Source: an uncultured bacterium
GTDB lineage: Bacteria; Bacteroidota; Bacteroidia; Bacteroidales; Bacteroidaceae
DNA: 64,000 nt
Assembly (NCBI GenBank): GCA_905215555.1
Contig: CAJMQU010000025.1
Coordinates: 1 to 64,000, forward strand
Direction of reading: 5' to 3'
Numbering within the stretch: position 1 is the first letter of the stretch; each line of letters starts with the position of its first letter. Of the stretch, positions 8,826 to 17,755 are shown piece by piece. Position numbers and translations under genes: made by a program. The notes below the pieces were generated by a model. It was given only the letters and a program-made list of their open reading frames with translations, was not told the DNA's origin and did not search any database.

Positions 8826-10634
8826 TTAAATATACTTCCGTATTAATTCGACAAATTCTTTCCCGTATTTCTTCTTTTTATATTCACCGATACCACTGAT
8901 ATTTCCAAATGCCTCCAGTGTTGTAGGGCGGGAGGTACTGAGCAGATGCAAAACTTTGTCGGACAGAACAATATAGGCTGGGAGGGCTTCATGGTCTGCA
9001 AGCCGTTTCCGTAATTCGCGTAGAGCTTCGAAAAGTTCTTCACTTTCCGTGTTAGGTAACCCCAAAGGCAGTTCTCTGACCGGAATGGTTGATTTTTTCT
9101 TTCTTCCTTTGGCTGGTACTGTTGTCTCATGGCGAATCACCGCAAGCTGTGCCCGTGTCCGTCCGAAGAGGACATCGCTACCGCTGCTTGTTATTTTCAG
9201 GTGATTGTTTTCGTTGTATGCAATTTCAAAATAACCCAGTTGCAGCATTTGCAACAGGTAATCTTGCCAGTCGCGGGCAGGTACTTCGCGTCCGGCACCG
9301 TAGGTTTTAAGCTGTTGATATCCTCTTTCTGATATTTCCGGACTTATGTTTCCCCGCAAAATATCCACCAGGATACTTGTCCCTATCTGTTGCTCTGTGC
9401 GGGCAATGGCGCTTAGAGCTTTTTGTACAATGACAGTTCCGTCGAAACGCTGGGGAGGATTCTTGCAAACATCACAGTTGCCACAATCTTCCGTAGTCGT
9501 CTCGCCGAAATAGCTTAACAAGATACGCCGGCGGCAAACATCAGCTTCAGCATATTGCTGCATACGTTGCAACTTCTCCAGATTGATAGCCTGTTGCCCG
9601 CTCTCCGTCGCAAACTTCGTCAGCAAGATAAGATCGGCCAGGGAGTAGAATAGCAGTGTGTCGCTTGGCAAACCATCACGTCCGGCACGTCCGATCTCCT
9701 GGTAAAAACTCTCTATACTTTTGGGCAGATTATAGTGGATGACCCAGCGCACATTACTTTTATCAATTCCCATGCCGAAAGCAATTGTGGCACAAACTAT
9801 TTGTACACGGTCGTTGATAAAGTCATCCTGTGCTTCATCCCTCCGGGTGGAAGAGAGTCCGGCATGATACACGGCTACACGAAAACCTTGTTTTTGCAGC
9901 ATTTGCGCCACCGTTTCTGTCTTGCTCCGGCTCATGCAATAGATGATACCGCTTTCACCGGGGTGTCGGGCGATGAAATCCAGAATCGCTTTACTTTTTT
10001 CCTTTTGTTGATATCCCCGCTTTACGGTGAGGCTGAGATTCGGGCGGTCGAAGGATGAAATAAAAACCTTCGGCTGATTGAGGCGTAACTGCCGTATGAT
10101 ATCTTCGCGTGTAATTTTATCTGCCGTGGCTGTGAGGGCTATGACAGGAATGTTTGGAAACATTTCATGTATAAAATCTAATTGTGCATATTCCGGACGG
10201 AAATCATGTCCCCATTGAGAAATGCAATGCGCTTCATCAATGGCAAATAATGAGATATGCATATCTCTTAAAAGATAGTTGGCTTCTGCTATTAATTTCT
10301 CAGGTGAAATGTAGAGTAATTTCAGCTTTCCATCCGTGCAGGCACGACGCAGAACGGCATTTTCCGTCTCGTTGTTACTGCTGTTCAGGGCACCTGCGGC
10401 AATACCGTTGGCGCAAAGTGCTTCCACTTGGTCTTTCATTAGTGAAATCAGAGGTGAAACAACTACGGCAGTTCCTTCGCACAGCAGAGCTGGAAGTTGG
10501 TAACAGATGGACTTTCCACCACCGGTAGGCATTAATACTAAGGCATCTCTGCCATCAAGTAACGTGCGGATAATCTCTTCCTGCAAAGGCCGGAAAGTGT
10601 CGTAACCAAAATATTTTTTGAGCGTCTGTAGCAT
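8826..10634 (-). CDS. recQ: ATP-dependent DNA helicase RecQ
   Basis: 3'-5' superfamily 2 helicase for recombination and fork repair. From the chosen start it has 602 residues: RecA-like lobe 1 with Walker A PTGGGKS (about 36-42) and DEAH box with the aromatic loop HCISQWGHDFRPEY, lobe 2 with QEIGRAGRDG, a zinc-binding RQC segment (CRRR...DCGNCDVC) and a C-terminal HRDC domain. An ATG nine codons upstream (10661) overlaps the -7 box TACCTTTG at 10659-10666 and so would lie upstream of the transcript. The ATG at 10634 is therefore the better start. Single gene, convergent with the TPR gene. Confidence 0.93.
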   Translation of the reverse strand: MLQTLKKYFGYDTFRPLQEEIIRTLLDGRDALVLMPTGGGKSICYQLPALLCEGTAVVVSPLISLMKDQVEALCANGIAAGALNSSNNETENAVLRRACTDGKLKLLYISPEKLIAEANYLLRDMHISLFAIDEAHCISQWGHDFRPEYAQLDFIHEMFPNIPVIALTATADKITREDIIRQLRLNQPKVFISSFDRPNLSLTVKRGYQQKEKSKAILDFIARHPGESGIIYCMSRSKTETVAQMLQKQGFRVAVYHAGLSSTRRDEAQDDFINDRVQIVCATIAFGMGIDKSNVRWVIHYNLPKSIESFYQEIGRAGRDGLPSDTLLFYSLADLILLTKFATESGQQAINLEKLQRMQQYAEADVCRRRILLSYFGETTTEDCGNCDVCKNPPQRFDGTVIVQKALSAIARTEQQIGTSILVDILRGNISPEISERGYQQLKTYGAGREVPARDWQDYLLQMLQLGYFEIAYNENNHLKITSSGSDVLFGRTRAQLAVIRHETTVPAKGRKKKSTIPVRELPLGLPNTESEELFEALRELRKRLADHEALPAYIVLSDKVLHLLSTSRPTTLEAFGNISGIGEYKKKKYGKEFVELIRKYI

Positions 10635-10658
10635 TTTCTGGGATAAAGTTTTATCGTG

Positions 10659-10666
10659 CAAAGGTA
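10659..10666 (-). promoter_or_regulatory. -7 promoter box for recQ
   Basis: TACCTTTG on the minus strand, followed by C. It overlaps the first possible recQ ATG and so decides the start at 10634, leaving a 5' UTR of about 15-20 bases. Confidence 0.65.
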
Positions 10667-10911
10667 CATTAATTATTGTATATGAAACAAGTCAATAAAC
10701 GTATTCATTTTATATCATAACTTCTTTTGCTAAAGTTAAAGTTTCTTATTAAATTGGCCTAAATGCTACTTTTCAACCTTTTTCGTTGTTTATGAATCAA
10801 AAATATGTACGATAAAAGTTGCGTATTAAAAAAAAATGTCAGACTTTTGTAAGGTCTAAAGGAAAATCCTTCGGGCTTGCATATTTTAACAAACCCTAAC
10901 CAGTTAATTCA

Positions 10912-11373
10912 ATGAGTGATTTAGAAAACAAGAATCAGGAAGCGGCTCCCAAGAAGCGCCCTTATAACCTGAGAGAGAAAAAAGAGAAGAATGCCGCTTA
11001 CCGTTCGTTGATTCGTCCGGAATTGGCAGATGAATTGTATGACAAGATATTGAATATTGTTGTTGTACAGAAGAAGTACAAAGATCCCGATTATTCAGCT
11101 AAGGATTTGGCGAAAGAATTGAAAACCAATACTCGCTATTTATCAGCTGTTGTAAATTCTCGTTTTGGTATGAACTATTCATGCCTGTTGAATGAGTATA
11201 GAGTGAAAGACGCTAAGCATTTATTGACGGACAAGAGATATGCCGACAAGAATGTAGAAGAAATCAGCACAATGGTAGGCTTTGCCAACCGTCAGTCTTT
11301 CTACGCTGCATTTTACAAGAATGTAGGTGAAACTCCTAACGGATATCGTAAAAAACACGCAGATAAGAAATAA
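10912..11373 (+). CDS. Stand-alone AraC-type HTH regulator
   Basis: 153-residue protein with a basic N-terminal tail (KKRPYNLREKKEKN) and a C-terminal AraC/XylS two-helix-turn-helix domain (about 60-150, including EEISTMVGFANRQSFYAAFYKNVGETPNGYRKK). It has no sensor domain, receiver domain or signal peptide. This DNA-binding-only architecture is common in Bacteroides, but its targets cannot be told from the sequence. The 245-base upstream region (10667-10911) is A+T rich. No clear TAnnTTTG box was seen in it, though ACTTTTG occurs near 10853. Followed by its own terminator. Confidence 0.85.
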   Translation: MSDLENKNQEAAPKKRPYNLREKKEKNAAYRSLIRPELADELYDKILNIVVVQKKYKDPDYSAKDLAKELKTNTRYLSAVVNSRFGMNYSCLLNEYRVKDAKHLLTDKRYADKNVEEISTMVGFANRQSFYAAFYKNVGETPNGYRKKHADKK

Positions 11374-11400
11374 TAAATTTGCGTTGAAGAATGCATAGAT

Positions 11401-11446
11401 AAGGAAATATTCCGAGGCGTTTGTTTCGGAATACTTCCTTTTCGTC
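11401..11446 (+). terminator. Terminator after the AraC-type gene
   Basis: Arms AAGGAAATATTCCGA (11401-11415) and TCGGAATACTTCCTT (11426-11440) with a 10-base loop, followed by T-rich sequence. Confidence 0.85.
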
Positions 11447-11478
11447 GTTTTTAATACCAACTCAATATCTCCCGACAC

Positions 11479-13524
11479 ATGAAGAAACAACTAATGGTAT
11501 GCGCCGCTTTTGCACTGCTGACAGCTTGTAGCGGCTCAAAGACAACAACTGCCGAGGCAGATAAATTTGATTATACAGTGGAACAATTTGCAGATTTACA
11601 GATTTTACGTTACCGGGTTCCCGGTTTCGAAGACTTGTCGCTCCAACAGAAAGAGCTGGTGTACTACCTTACGGAAGCTGCATTGCAGGGCCGTGACATC
11701 CTGTTTGACCAGAACGGAAAGTATAACCTGCGTATTCGCCGTGTATTGGAAGCGGTTTATAAAGGATATGGTGGAGATAAGAATACGTCCGACTTCAAGG
11801 CGATGGAAGTGTACCTCAAACGTGTGTGGTTCTCCAATGGTATTCACCATCATTATGGTGCCGAGAAATTTGTACCGGGTTTTACTCCCGAATTTCTCAA
11901 ACAGGCTGTGCTGAGTGTAGATGTTTCTGAACTTCCTTTGGTAGAGGGACAGAGTGCGGAGCAGTTGTGTGATGAAATATTCCCGATCATTTTTGATCCT
12001 GCGATTATGCCCAAGCGTGTCAATCAGGCAGCAGGGGAAGACTTGGTGCTGACCTCTGCTTGTAACTACTATGATGGTGTGACGCAGAAAGAAGCGGAGG
12101 ATTTCTATAACGCGATGAAGGATCCGAAAGATGAAACGCCTGTTTCTTATGGACTGAATAGCCGCTTGGTGAAAGAGAACGGCAAAATACAGGAGAAAGT
12201 ATGGAAAGCGGGTGGTTTGTATGGGCCGGCTATCGATAGAATCGTATATTGGCTGAAGAAGGCCGAAACAGTGGCTGAAAACCAGGAACAGAAGGCTGTA
12301 ATTACCAAACTGATAGAATTTTATGAAACCGGTGACTTGAAGACGTTTGATGATTATGCTATCTTGTGGGTGAAAGATTTGAATTCCCTAGTAGACTTTG
12401 TCAATGGCTTTACCGAAAGCTATGGCGATCCGCTGGGTATGAAAGCAAGTTGGGAATCACTGGTGAACTTCAAGGATTTGGAGGCTACACGCCGCACGGA
12501 AATAATCAGCGGCAATGCACAGTGGTTCGAAGATCATTCTCCGGTGGATAAACAGTTCAAGAAAGATGAGGTGAAAGGTGTTTCGGCTAAAGTGATTACA
12601 GCTGCTATTCTGGCAGGGGATTTGTATCCTGCAACGGCTATCGGTATCAATCTGCCTAACTCTAACTGGATTCGTAGTCATCATGGTTCTAAATCGGTTA
12701 CTATCGGTAATATTACTGATGCTTATAACAAAGCGGCTCATGGCAATGGATTCAATGAAGAGTTTGTGTACAGTGATGCTGAACTAAGTTTGATAGATAA
12801 GTATGCTGATCTCACTGGTGAACTTCATACGGACTTGCACGAATGTCTGGGACACGGTTCCGGCAAGTTACTTCCGGGAGTTGATCCGGATGCTTTGAAG
12901 GCTTACGGTTCCACCATTGAGGAAGCGCGTGCCGATTTGTTCGGTCTGTACTACGTTGCTGATCCTAAACTGGTAGAGTTGGGACTGACGCCGAATGCAG
13001 ATGCTTACAAAGCTGAATACTATACTTATCTGATGAATGGCCTGATGACGCAGTTGGTTCGTATCGAACCGGGTAACAATGTGGAAGAGGCTCATATGCG
13101 CAACCGTCAGCTTATTGCCCGCTGGGTGTTTGAGAAGGGAGCGGCTGATAAGGTGGTAGAGATGGTGAAGAAAGATGGTAAGACTTATGTGGTAGTGAAC
13201 GATTACGGAAAGTTGCGTGAACTCTTCGGTGAATTGCTTTCTGAAATTCAACGTATCAAGTCTACGGGTGATTATCAGGCTGCTCATGACATCGTGGAAA
13301 ATTATGCGGTGAAAGTGGATCCAGCTTTGCATGCAGAAGTTCTGGAACGTTACAAGAAGCTGAATCTGGCTCCGTATAAAGGATTTGTGAATCCGAAGTA
13401 TGAAGCTGTGACGGATGCGGATGGTAAGATAACCGACGTAAAAGTGACTTATGACGAAGGGTATGCAGAACAGATGTTGCGTTACAGCAAGGACTATTCC
13501 AACTTGCCCTCTGTTAATAACTAA
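11479..13524 (+). CDS. Dipeptidyl peptidase III (M49 metallopeptidase), lipoprotein-type
   Basis: 681-residue zinc exopeptidase that removes dipeptides from the N-terminus of oligopeptides. The zinc motif is HECLGH at 454-459, the five-residue-spaced form typical of bacterial M49, with the third ligand in EEARAD at 481-486. The N-terminus (MKKQLMVCAAFALLTACSG) is a lipoprotein signal with Cys17 as the likely lipidated residue, so the enzyme should be membrane-anchored outside the cytoplasm. It begins 33 bases after the preceding terminator and is followed after 22 bases by an AlkD-like gene, probably in the same transcript. Confidence 0.93.
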   Translation: MKKQLMVCAAFALLTACSGSKTTTAEADKFDYTVEQFADLQILRYRVPGFEDLSLQQKELVYYLTEAALQGRDILFDQNGKYNLRIRRVLEAVYKGYGGDKNTSDFKAMEVYLKRVWFSNGIHHHYGAEKFVPGFTPEFLKQAVLSVDVSELPLVEGQSAEQLCDEIFPIIFDPAIMPKRVNQAAGEDLVLTSACNYYDGVTQKEAEDFYNAMKDPKDETPVSYGLNSRLVKENGKIQEKVWKAGGLYGPAIDRIVYWLKKAETVAENQEQKAVITKLIEFYETGDLKTFDDYAILWVKDLNSLVDFVNGFTESYGDPLGMKASWESLVNFKDLEATRRTEIISGNAQWFEDHSPVDKQFKKDEVKGVSAKVITAAILAGDLYPATAIGINLPNSNWIRSHHGSKSVTIGNITDAYNKAAHGNGFNEEFVYSDAELSLIDKYADLTGELHTDLHECLGHGSGKLLPGVDPDALKAYGSTIEEARADLFGLYYVADPKLVELGLTPNADAYKAEYYTYLMNGLMTQLVRIEPGNNVEEAHMRNRQLIARWVFEKGAADKVVEMVKKDGKTYVVVNDYGKLRELFGELLSEIQRIKSTGDYQAAHDIVENYAVKVDPALHAEVLERYKKLNLAPYKGFVNPKYEAVTDADGKITDVKVTYDEGYAEQMLRYSKDYSNLPSVNN

Positions 13525-13546
13525 CAGTATCAAAAGTCATTCTTTT

Positions 13547-14206
13547 ATGGACTTACATGAACAACTGAAAGATATCAAGACCCAGCTCCGTCTTTCAATG
13601 AACGGAGCTGTGTCTCAAAGTATGCGTGAGAAGGGGTTGGTCTATAAGCTGAACTTCGGTGTAGAGTTTCCCCGTATCAAGGTGATTGCCGAAGGGTATG
13701 AAAAAGATCATTCTCTGGCACAGGCTCTATGGAAAGAGGATATCCGCGAATGTAAAATTCTGGCAGGGTTGTTACAGCCGGTAGACAGCTTCTTTCCGGA
13801 AATTGCCGATATTTGGGTGGAGGACATTCGGAATATCGAAATAGCGGAACAGACTTCTATGAACCTGTTCCAGCATCTTCCTTATGCTCCTGCCAAATCC
13901 TTCCAATGGATTGCGGACGAACGGGAGTATATACAGACATGCGGTTTCCTCACCATTGCCCGCTTGCTGATGAAGAAAGGCGATATGAATGAACGCACTG
14001 CGAACGAGTTTCTCGATCAGGCAGTTTGCGCTTTCCTTTCCGGTTCCTATCATGTGCGGAATGCTGCAATGGCATCCATCCGCCGCTTTATGCAGCACAG
14101 TGAGGAGCATGCGTTTCGCGTGTGCCGCCGCGTGGAAGAGATGGAGCATGCCGGGACGGAAGCAGAGCAACTGCTTTATAATCTTGTAAAAGAAGAAGTG
14201 GGATAA
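13547..14206 (+). CDS. DNA alkylation repair protein (AlkD-like HEAT-repeat fold)
   Basis: 219-residue protein resembling the AlkD-like glycosylase superfamily, with helical HEAT-like repeats throughout and a C-terminal run (SGSYHVRNAAMASIRRFMQHSEEHAFRV split over two helices). Family members remove positively charged alkylated bases, but several subfamilies lack demonstrated glycosylase activity, so the exact reaction is uncertain. The frame is open further upstream into the DPP III gene. The ATG at 13547 gives the natural N-terminus and a 22-base gap. Cytoplasmic. Confidence 0.75.
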   Translation: MDLHEQLKDIKTQLRLSMNGAVSQSMREKGLVYKLNFGVEFPRIKVIAEGYEKDHSLAQALWKEDIRECKILAGLLQPVDSFFPEIADIWVEDIRNIEIAEQTSMNLFQHLPYAPAKSFQWIADEREYIQTCGFLTIARLLMKKGDMNERTANEFLDQAVCAFLSGSYHVRNAAMASIRRFMQHSEEHAFRVCRRVEEMEHAGTEAEQLLYNLVKEEVG

Positions 14207-14208
14207 AA

Positions 14209-14276
14209 TATAAAGTATAAGGTGTAAAGTGTGAAGTATTATGGCGTAACCTGTTAATACCTTTATACTTTATGCC
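14209..14276. repeat. Imperfect snap-back repeat, copy A
   Basis: The segment 14221-14241 (GGTGTAAAGTGTGAAGTATTA without its last base) pairs with 14255-14276 (TAATAC...ATGCC) to form a stem of about 20 pairs, including several G-T pairs. The loop contains GCGTAAC. The same design recurs at 41524-41604. Confidence 0.75.
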
Positions 14277-14350
14277 TTCTTCTTTCCCTCCTCCCATCAC
14301 TTTATTTTTAATTTTTTCTTCTTTCTCATTTACTTTCCGCAAAAAAGGCT

Positions 14351-14358
14351 TAACTTTG
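14351..14358 (+). promoter_or_regulatory. -7 promoter box for the Fur-family gene and purA
   Basis: TAACTTTG, 30 bases before the Fur-family start codon. Confidence 0.65.
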
Positions 14359-14387
14359 TTGGCTGTAAAAAACTGCGCCGCCAAAAA

Positions 14388-14876
14388 ATGGAAAGTCAGA
14401 ATGTGAAAGATACGGTAAAGCAGATATTCACGGAATATCTTAACGCGAACGGGCATCGCAAGACCCCCGAACGCTATGCCATACTCGATACTATCTACTC
14501 CATCGAAGGACATTTCGACATCGATACACTCTATTCGCTGATGGCTGACCAGGAAAACTTCCGTGTGAGCCGCGCGACTCTTTACAATACTATTATCCTT
14601 CTCATCAATGCCCGTCTGGTCATTAAGCACCAGTTCGGAAATTCCTCCCAATACGAAAAAAGCTATAACCGTGATACCCATCACCACCAAATCTGCACAC
14701 AATGCGGCAAGGTGACCGAGTTTCAGAACGAGGAGTTACAGCATGCCATTGGGAATACGAAATTAAGCCGGTTCAGTTTGTCGCACTATTCACTCTATCT
14801 GTATGGATTGTGCAGCAAGTGCGACCGGGCCAACAAACGTAAGAAGAAAAGTAATAACCATAAGAAAGAAAAATGA
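14388..14876 (+). CDS. Fur-family transcriptional regulator
   Basis: 162-residue metal- or peroxide-responsive repressor of the Fur/PerR/Zur family. It has an N-terminal winged helix (about 10-85, with RKTPERYAILD and RVSRATLYNTI), then the metal-binding HHHQICTQCGKV motif and a second CSKC pair near residue 145, giving the structural CxxC/CxxC zinc site. A very basic tail (KRKKKSNNHKKEK) ends the protein. The sequence does not say which of Fur, Zur or PerR it is. Its stop overlaps the purA start in ATGA, so the two are translationally coupled. Confidence 0.85.
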   Translation: MESQNVKDTVKQIFTEYLNANGHRKTPERYAILDTIYSIEGHFDIDTLYSLMADQENFRVSRATLYNTIILLINARLVIKHQFGNSSQYEKSYNRDTHHHQICTQCGKVTEFQNEELQHAIGNTKLSRFSLSHYSLYLYGLCSKCDRANKRKKKSNNHKKEK

Positions 14877-16144
14877 AAGTAGATGTTCTATTAGGATTAC
14901 AATGGGGCGACGAAGGCAAAGGCAAAGTCGTTGACGTGTTAACTCCGAGATACGATGTCGTAGCTCGTTTCCAGGGCGGACCGAATGCCGGACATACGCT
15001 CGAGTTCGAAGGGCAGAAGTATGTGCTCCGTTCTATTCCCTCGGGAATTTTTCAAGGTGACAAGGTGAATATCATCGGTAACGGTGTAGTGCTTGATCCG
15101 GCTCTCTTCAAAGCCGAAGCCGAAGCACTGGAAGCATCCGGTCATAATCTGAAAGAGCGCTTGCATATCTCAAAGAAAGCGCATCTCATCCTGCCTACCC
15201 ATCGCATATTGGACGCCGCTTATGAAGCTGCGAAAGGTGATGCCAAAGTAGGTACGACGGGCAAAGGTATAGGGCCGACTTATACCGATAAAGTAAGCCG
15301 TAACGGTCTGCGTGTAGGAGATATCCTGCATAACTTTGAGCAGAAATATGCTGAAGCCAAAGCACGTCACGAACAAATCCTGAAAGGTTTGAACTATGAG
15401 TATGACCTGACGGATCTGGAAAAGACTTGGCTGGAAGGTATCGAATATCTGAAACAGTTCCCGTTGGTGGACAGTGAGCATGAAATAAACAACTTGCTGA
15501 ATAGCGGAAAATCAGTACTTTGTGAAGGTGCCCAGGGTACAATGCTGGATGTTGACTTCGGTTCTTATCCATTTGTAACTTCTTCCAATACCATTTGTGC
15601 AGGTGCTTGCACAGGTTTGGGGGTGGCTCCTAACAAGATCGGTGAAGTTTACGGTATTTTCAAAGCATACTGTACACGTGTAGGTGCGGGGCCGTTCCCG
15701 ACGGAACTCTTTGACAAGACAGGTGATCAGATTTGTACCCTTGGTCATGAGTTCGGTTCGGTAACAGGACGTAAACGCCGTTGCGGATGGATTGACTTGG
15801 TTGCGTTGAAGTATGCCATTATGGTAGACGGTGTGACCAAATTGATTATGATGAAGAGCGATGTGCTCGACTCATTCGAAACAATCAAGGCTTGTGTGGC
15901 TTATAAAGTGGATGGCGAAGAAATCGACTACTTCCCGTATGATATCAATGAAGGTATTGAGCCGGTTTATGTTGAGTTGCCCGGTTGGGAAACTGACATG
16001 ACAAGAATGCAGAGCGAAGATGAATTCCCCGAAGAATTCAACGCTTACCTGACGTTCCTGGAAGAACAACTTGGTGTGCCCATCAAGATTGTTTCCGTAG
16101 GTCCCGACCGCGGACAGACTATCGAACGCTATACAGAGGAATAG
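14873..16144 (+). CDS. purA: Adenylosuccinate synthetase
   Basis: GTP-dependent ligation of IMP and aspartate to adenylosuccinate, first step of the AMP branch. The 423-residue length is normal. The N-terminal GLQWGDEGKGKVVD P-loop-like motif, GPNAGHT, GTTGKGIGPTY, QGTMLD and RKRRCGW motifs are all present. It overlaps the Fur-family gene by four bases and shares its promoter. The pairing of a metal or peroxide regulator with purA is unexplained by the chemistry. Confidence 0.96.
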   Translation: MKVDVLLGLQWGDEGKGKVVDVLTPRYDVVARFQGGPNAGHTLEFEGQKYVLRSIPSGIFQGDKVNIIGNGVVLDPALFKAEAEALEASGHNLKERLHISKKAHLILPTHRILDAAYEAAKGDAKVGTTGKGIGPTYTDKVSRNGLRVGDILHNFEQKYAEAKARHEQILKGLNYEYDLTDLEKTWLEGIEYLKQFPLVDSEHEINNLLNSGKSVLCEGAQGTMLDVDFGSYPFVTSSNTICAGACTGLGVAPNKIGEVYGIFKAYCTRVGAGPFPTELFDKTGDQICTLGHEFGSVTGRKRRCGWIDLVALKYAIMVDGVTKLIMMKSDVLDSFETIKACVAYKVDGEEIDYFPYDINEGIEPVYVELPGWETDMTRMQSEDEFPEEFNAYLTFLEEQLGVPIKIVSVGPDRGQTIERYTEE

Positions 16145-16161
16145 TAAATTGTAATAAGGCT

Positions 16162-16240
16162 GCCCAAGAAAGTTTTGCTATTGGGCGGGCGAATGTTGAT
16201 TCGCCCCTACAGGCAATGTCATAGCGCTTGTAGGGGCGAA
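16162..16240. repeat. REP-like hairpins with a shared arm
   Basis: GCCCAA (16162-16167) pairs with TTGGGC (16181-16186). TTCGCCC (16200-16206) can pair either with GGGCGAA just upstream (16187-16193) or, as part of TTCGCCCCTACA, with TGTAGGGGCGAA (16229-16240). The two folds exclude one another. Confidence 0.75.
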
Positions 16241-16310
16241 AAATATTTCACCGGATACACAAGTTATTCTTTTTCAGGCAAACTATTAGTAACCAATTCG
16301 TATACTTATG

Positions 16311-17618
16311 ATGAAAACACCTATTATTTTATCTCTCCTGTTTGCAGTCTCCTTTCTGCCTGCAAAGGCACAGACCTACGAACCGTCTGCCGAGAATCTA
16401 AAAGCCCGTCAGGAATTTCAGGACAATAAGTTCGGAATCTTTCTGCATTGGGGCTTGTACTGTATGTTGGCTACTGGAGAATGGACCATGACCAACAATA
16501 ATCTGAACTACAAAGAATATGCGAAACTGGCAGGCGGATTTTATCCTTCCCGATTCAATGCGGCCGAATGGGTGAGTGCCGTCAAAGCGTCCGGAGCCAA
16601 ATATATCTGCTTTACCAGTCGCCATCATGAAGGGTTCTCTATGTTTCATACCAAATATTCTGACTATAACATAGTAGATGCCACTCCTTTCAAACGTGAT
16701 ATAGTGAGAGAACTGGCGGATGAGTGCCATAAACAGGGCATCCGGTTGCATTTCTATTACTCTCATATCGACTGGTATCGCGAAGATGCCCCGTGGGGGC
16801 GTACTGGACGTGGAACGGGACGGCCTAATCCTAAGGGAGACTGGAAAAGTTATTATACCTTTATGAATAACCAATTGACAGAACTGTTGACGAATTACGG
16901 CCCGATTGGTGCTATCTGGTTTGACGGCTGGTGGGATCAGGATGGAAATCCGGACTTTAACTGGCAGCTTCCCGAACAGTATGCCATGATACATCGTTTG
17001 CAACCCGCTTGCCTGGTTGGTAATAATCACCATCAGACGCCTTTCCCAGGTGAAGATATACAGATATTTGAGCGTGATCTTCCGGGGGAGAATAGAGCCG
17101 GACTTTCCGGACAAGATGTCAGTCATTTGCCATTGGAAACTTGTGAAACCATGAACGGAATGTGGGGATATAAGATTACCGACCAGAACTATAAATCTAC
17201 AAAGACTTTGATACATTATCTGGTAAAAGCTGCCGGTAAGGACGCCAACCTGCTTATGAATGTTGCTCCCCAGCCGGATGGATGTCTGCCGGAAGTTGCA
17301 GTTCAGCGATTGAAAGAAGTGGGAGAGTGGATGAAAGTGTATGGAGAAACCATCTATGGTACACGTGGTGGCATTGTCTCTCCGCACGATTGGGGGGTGA
17401 CGACGCAAAAAGAAAACCGCCTTTTTGTCCATATCCTGAATTTGAAAGATAATGCGCTCTATCTTCCGTTGAACGGAAAAACGGTGAGGAAAGCCTTTCT
17501 GTTTAAAGACCAGTCTCCTGTGCGCATTAGCCGTGCCGGACAGGGGATTGTGTTGCAGTTGCCGGAGGTTCCGGCAGATACGGATTATGTAGTAGAGTTA
17601 CAACTTGTTGGGCAATAG
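16311..17618 (+). CDS. Alpha-L-fucosidase, GH29
   Basis: Secreted retaining fucosidase, 435 residues from the second of two adjacent ATG codons (16308 and 16311). An N-terminal signal peptide (KTPIILSLLFAVSFLPAKAQ) precedes a GH29 barrel with SRHHEGFSMF, HFYYSHIDWY and the nucleophile in WFDGWWD (Asp at about residue 205). The C-terminal part forms a short beta-sandwich. GH29 enzymes release fucose from host mucin glycans or milk oligosaccharides. It is a single gene without transporter partners nearby, so its substrate is not indicated by context. Confidence 0.92.
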   Translation: MKTPIILSLLFAVSFLPAKAQTYEPSAENLKARQEFQDNKFGIFLHWGLYCMLATGEWTMTNNNLNYKEYAKLAGGFYPSRFNAAEWVSAVKASGAKYICFTSRHHEGFSMFHTKYSDYNIVDATPFKRDIVRELADECHKQGIRLHFYYSHIDWYREDAPWGRTGRGTGRPNPKGDWKSYYTFMNNQLTELLTNYGPIGAIWFDGWWDQDGNPDFNWQLPEQYAMIHRLQPACLVGNNHHQTPFPGEDIQIFERDLPGENRAGLSGQDVSHLPLETCETMNGMWGYKITDQNYKSTKTLIHYLVKAAGKDANLLMNVAPQPDGCLPEVAVQRLKEVGEWMKVYGETIYGTRGGIVSPHDWGVTTQKENRLFVHILNLKDNALYLPLNGKTVRKAFLFKDQSPVRISRAGQGIVLQLPEVPADTDYVVELQLVGQ

Positions 17619-17645
17619 ACCTTTTTCGCTAATTCTTCCTAAAAG

Positions 17646-17687
17646 ATAAGGGAAACTGTAGTAAAGCTCACTGTTTCCCTTTATTTT
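17646..17687 (+). terminator. Terminator after GH29 gene
   Basis: AAGGGAAAC (17648-17656) pairs with GTTTCCCTT (17673-17681), followed by TATTTTT. Confidence 0.8.
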
Positions 17688-17755
17688 TGGCAAACAATTT
17701 GTATTGTATATAAACAAACGACAGATTTTTAATTACTAAAAAACAGAAAAAGAAT

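Noticed and set aside
14873..14876. Frameshift at the Fur-purA junction
   Set aside because: The four-base ATGA overlap is ordinary translational coupling and both proteins are full length.
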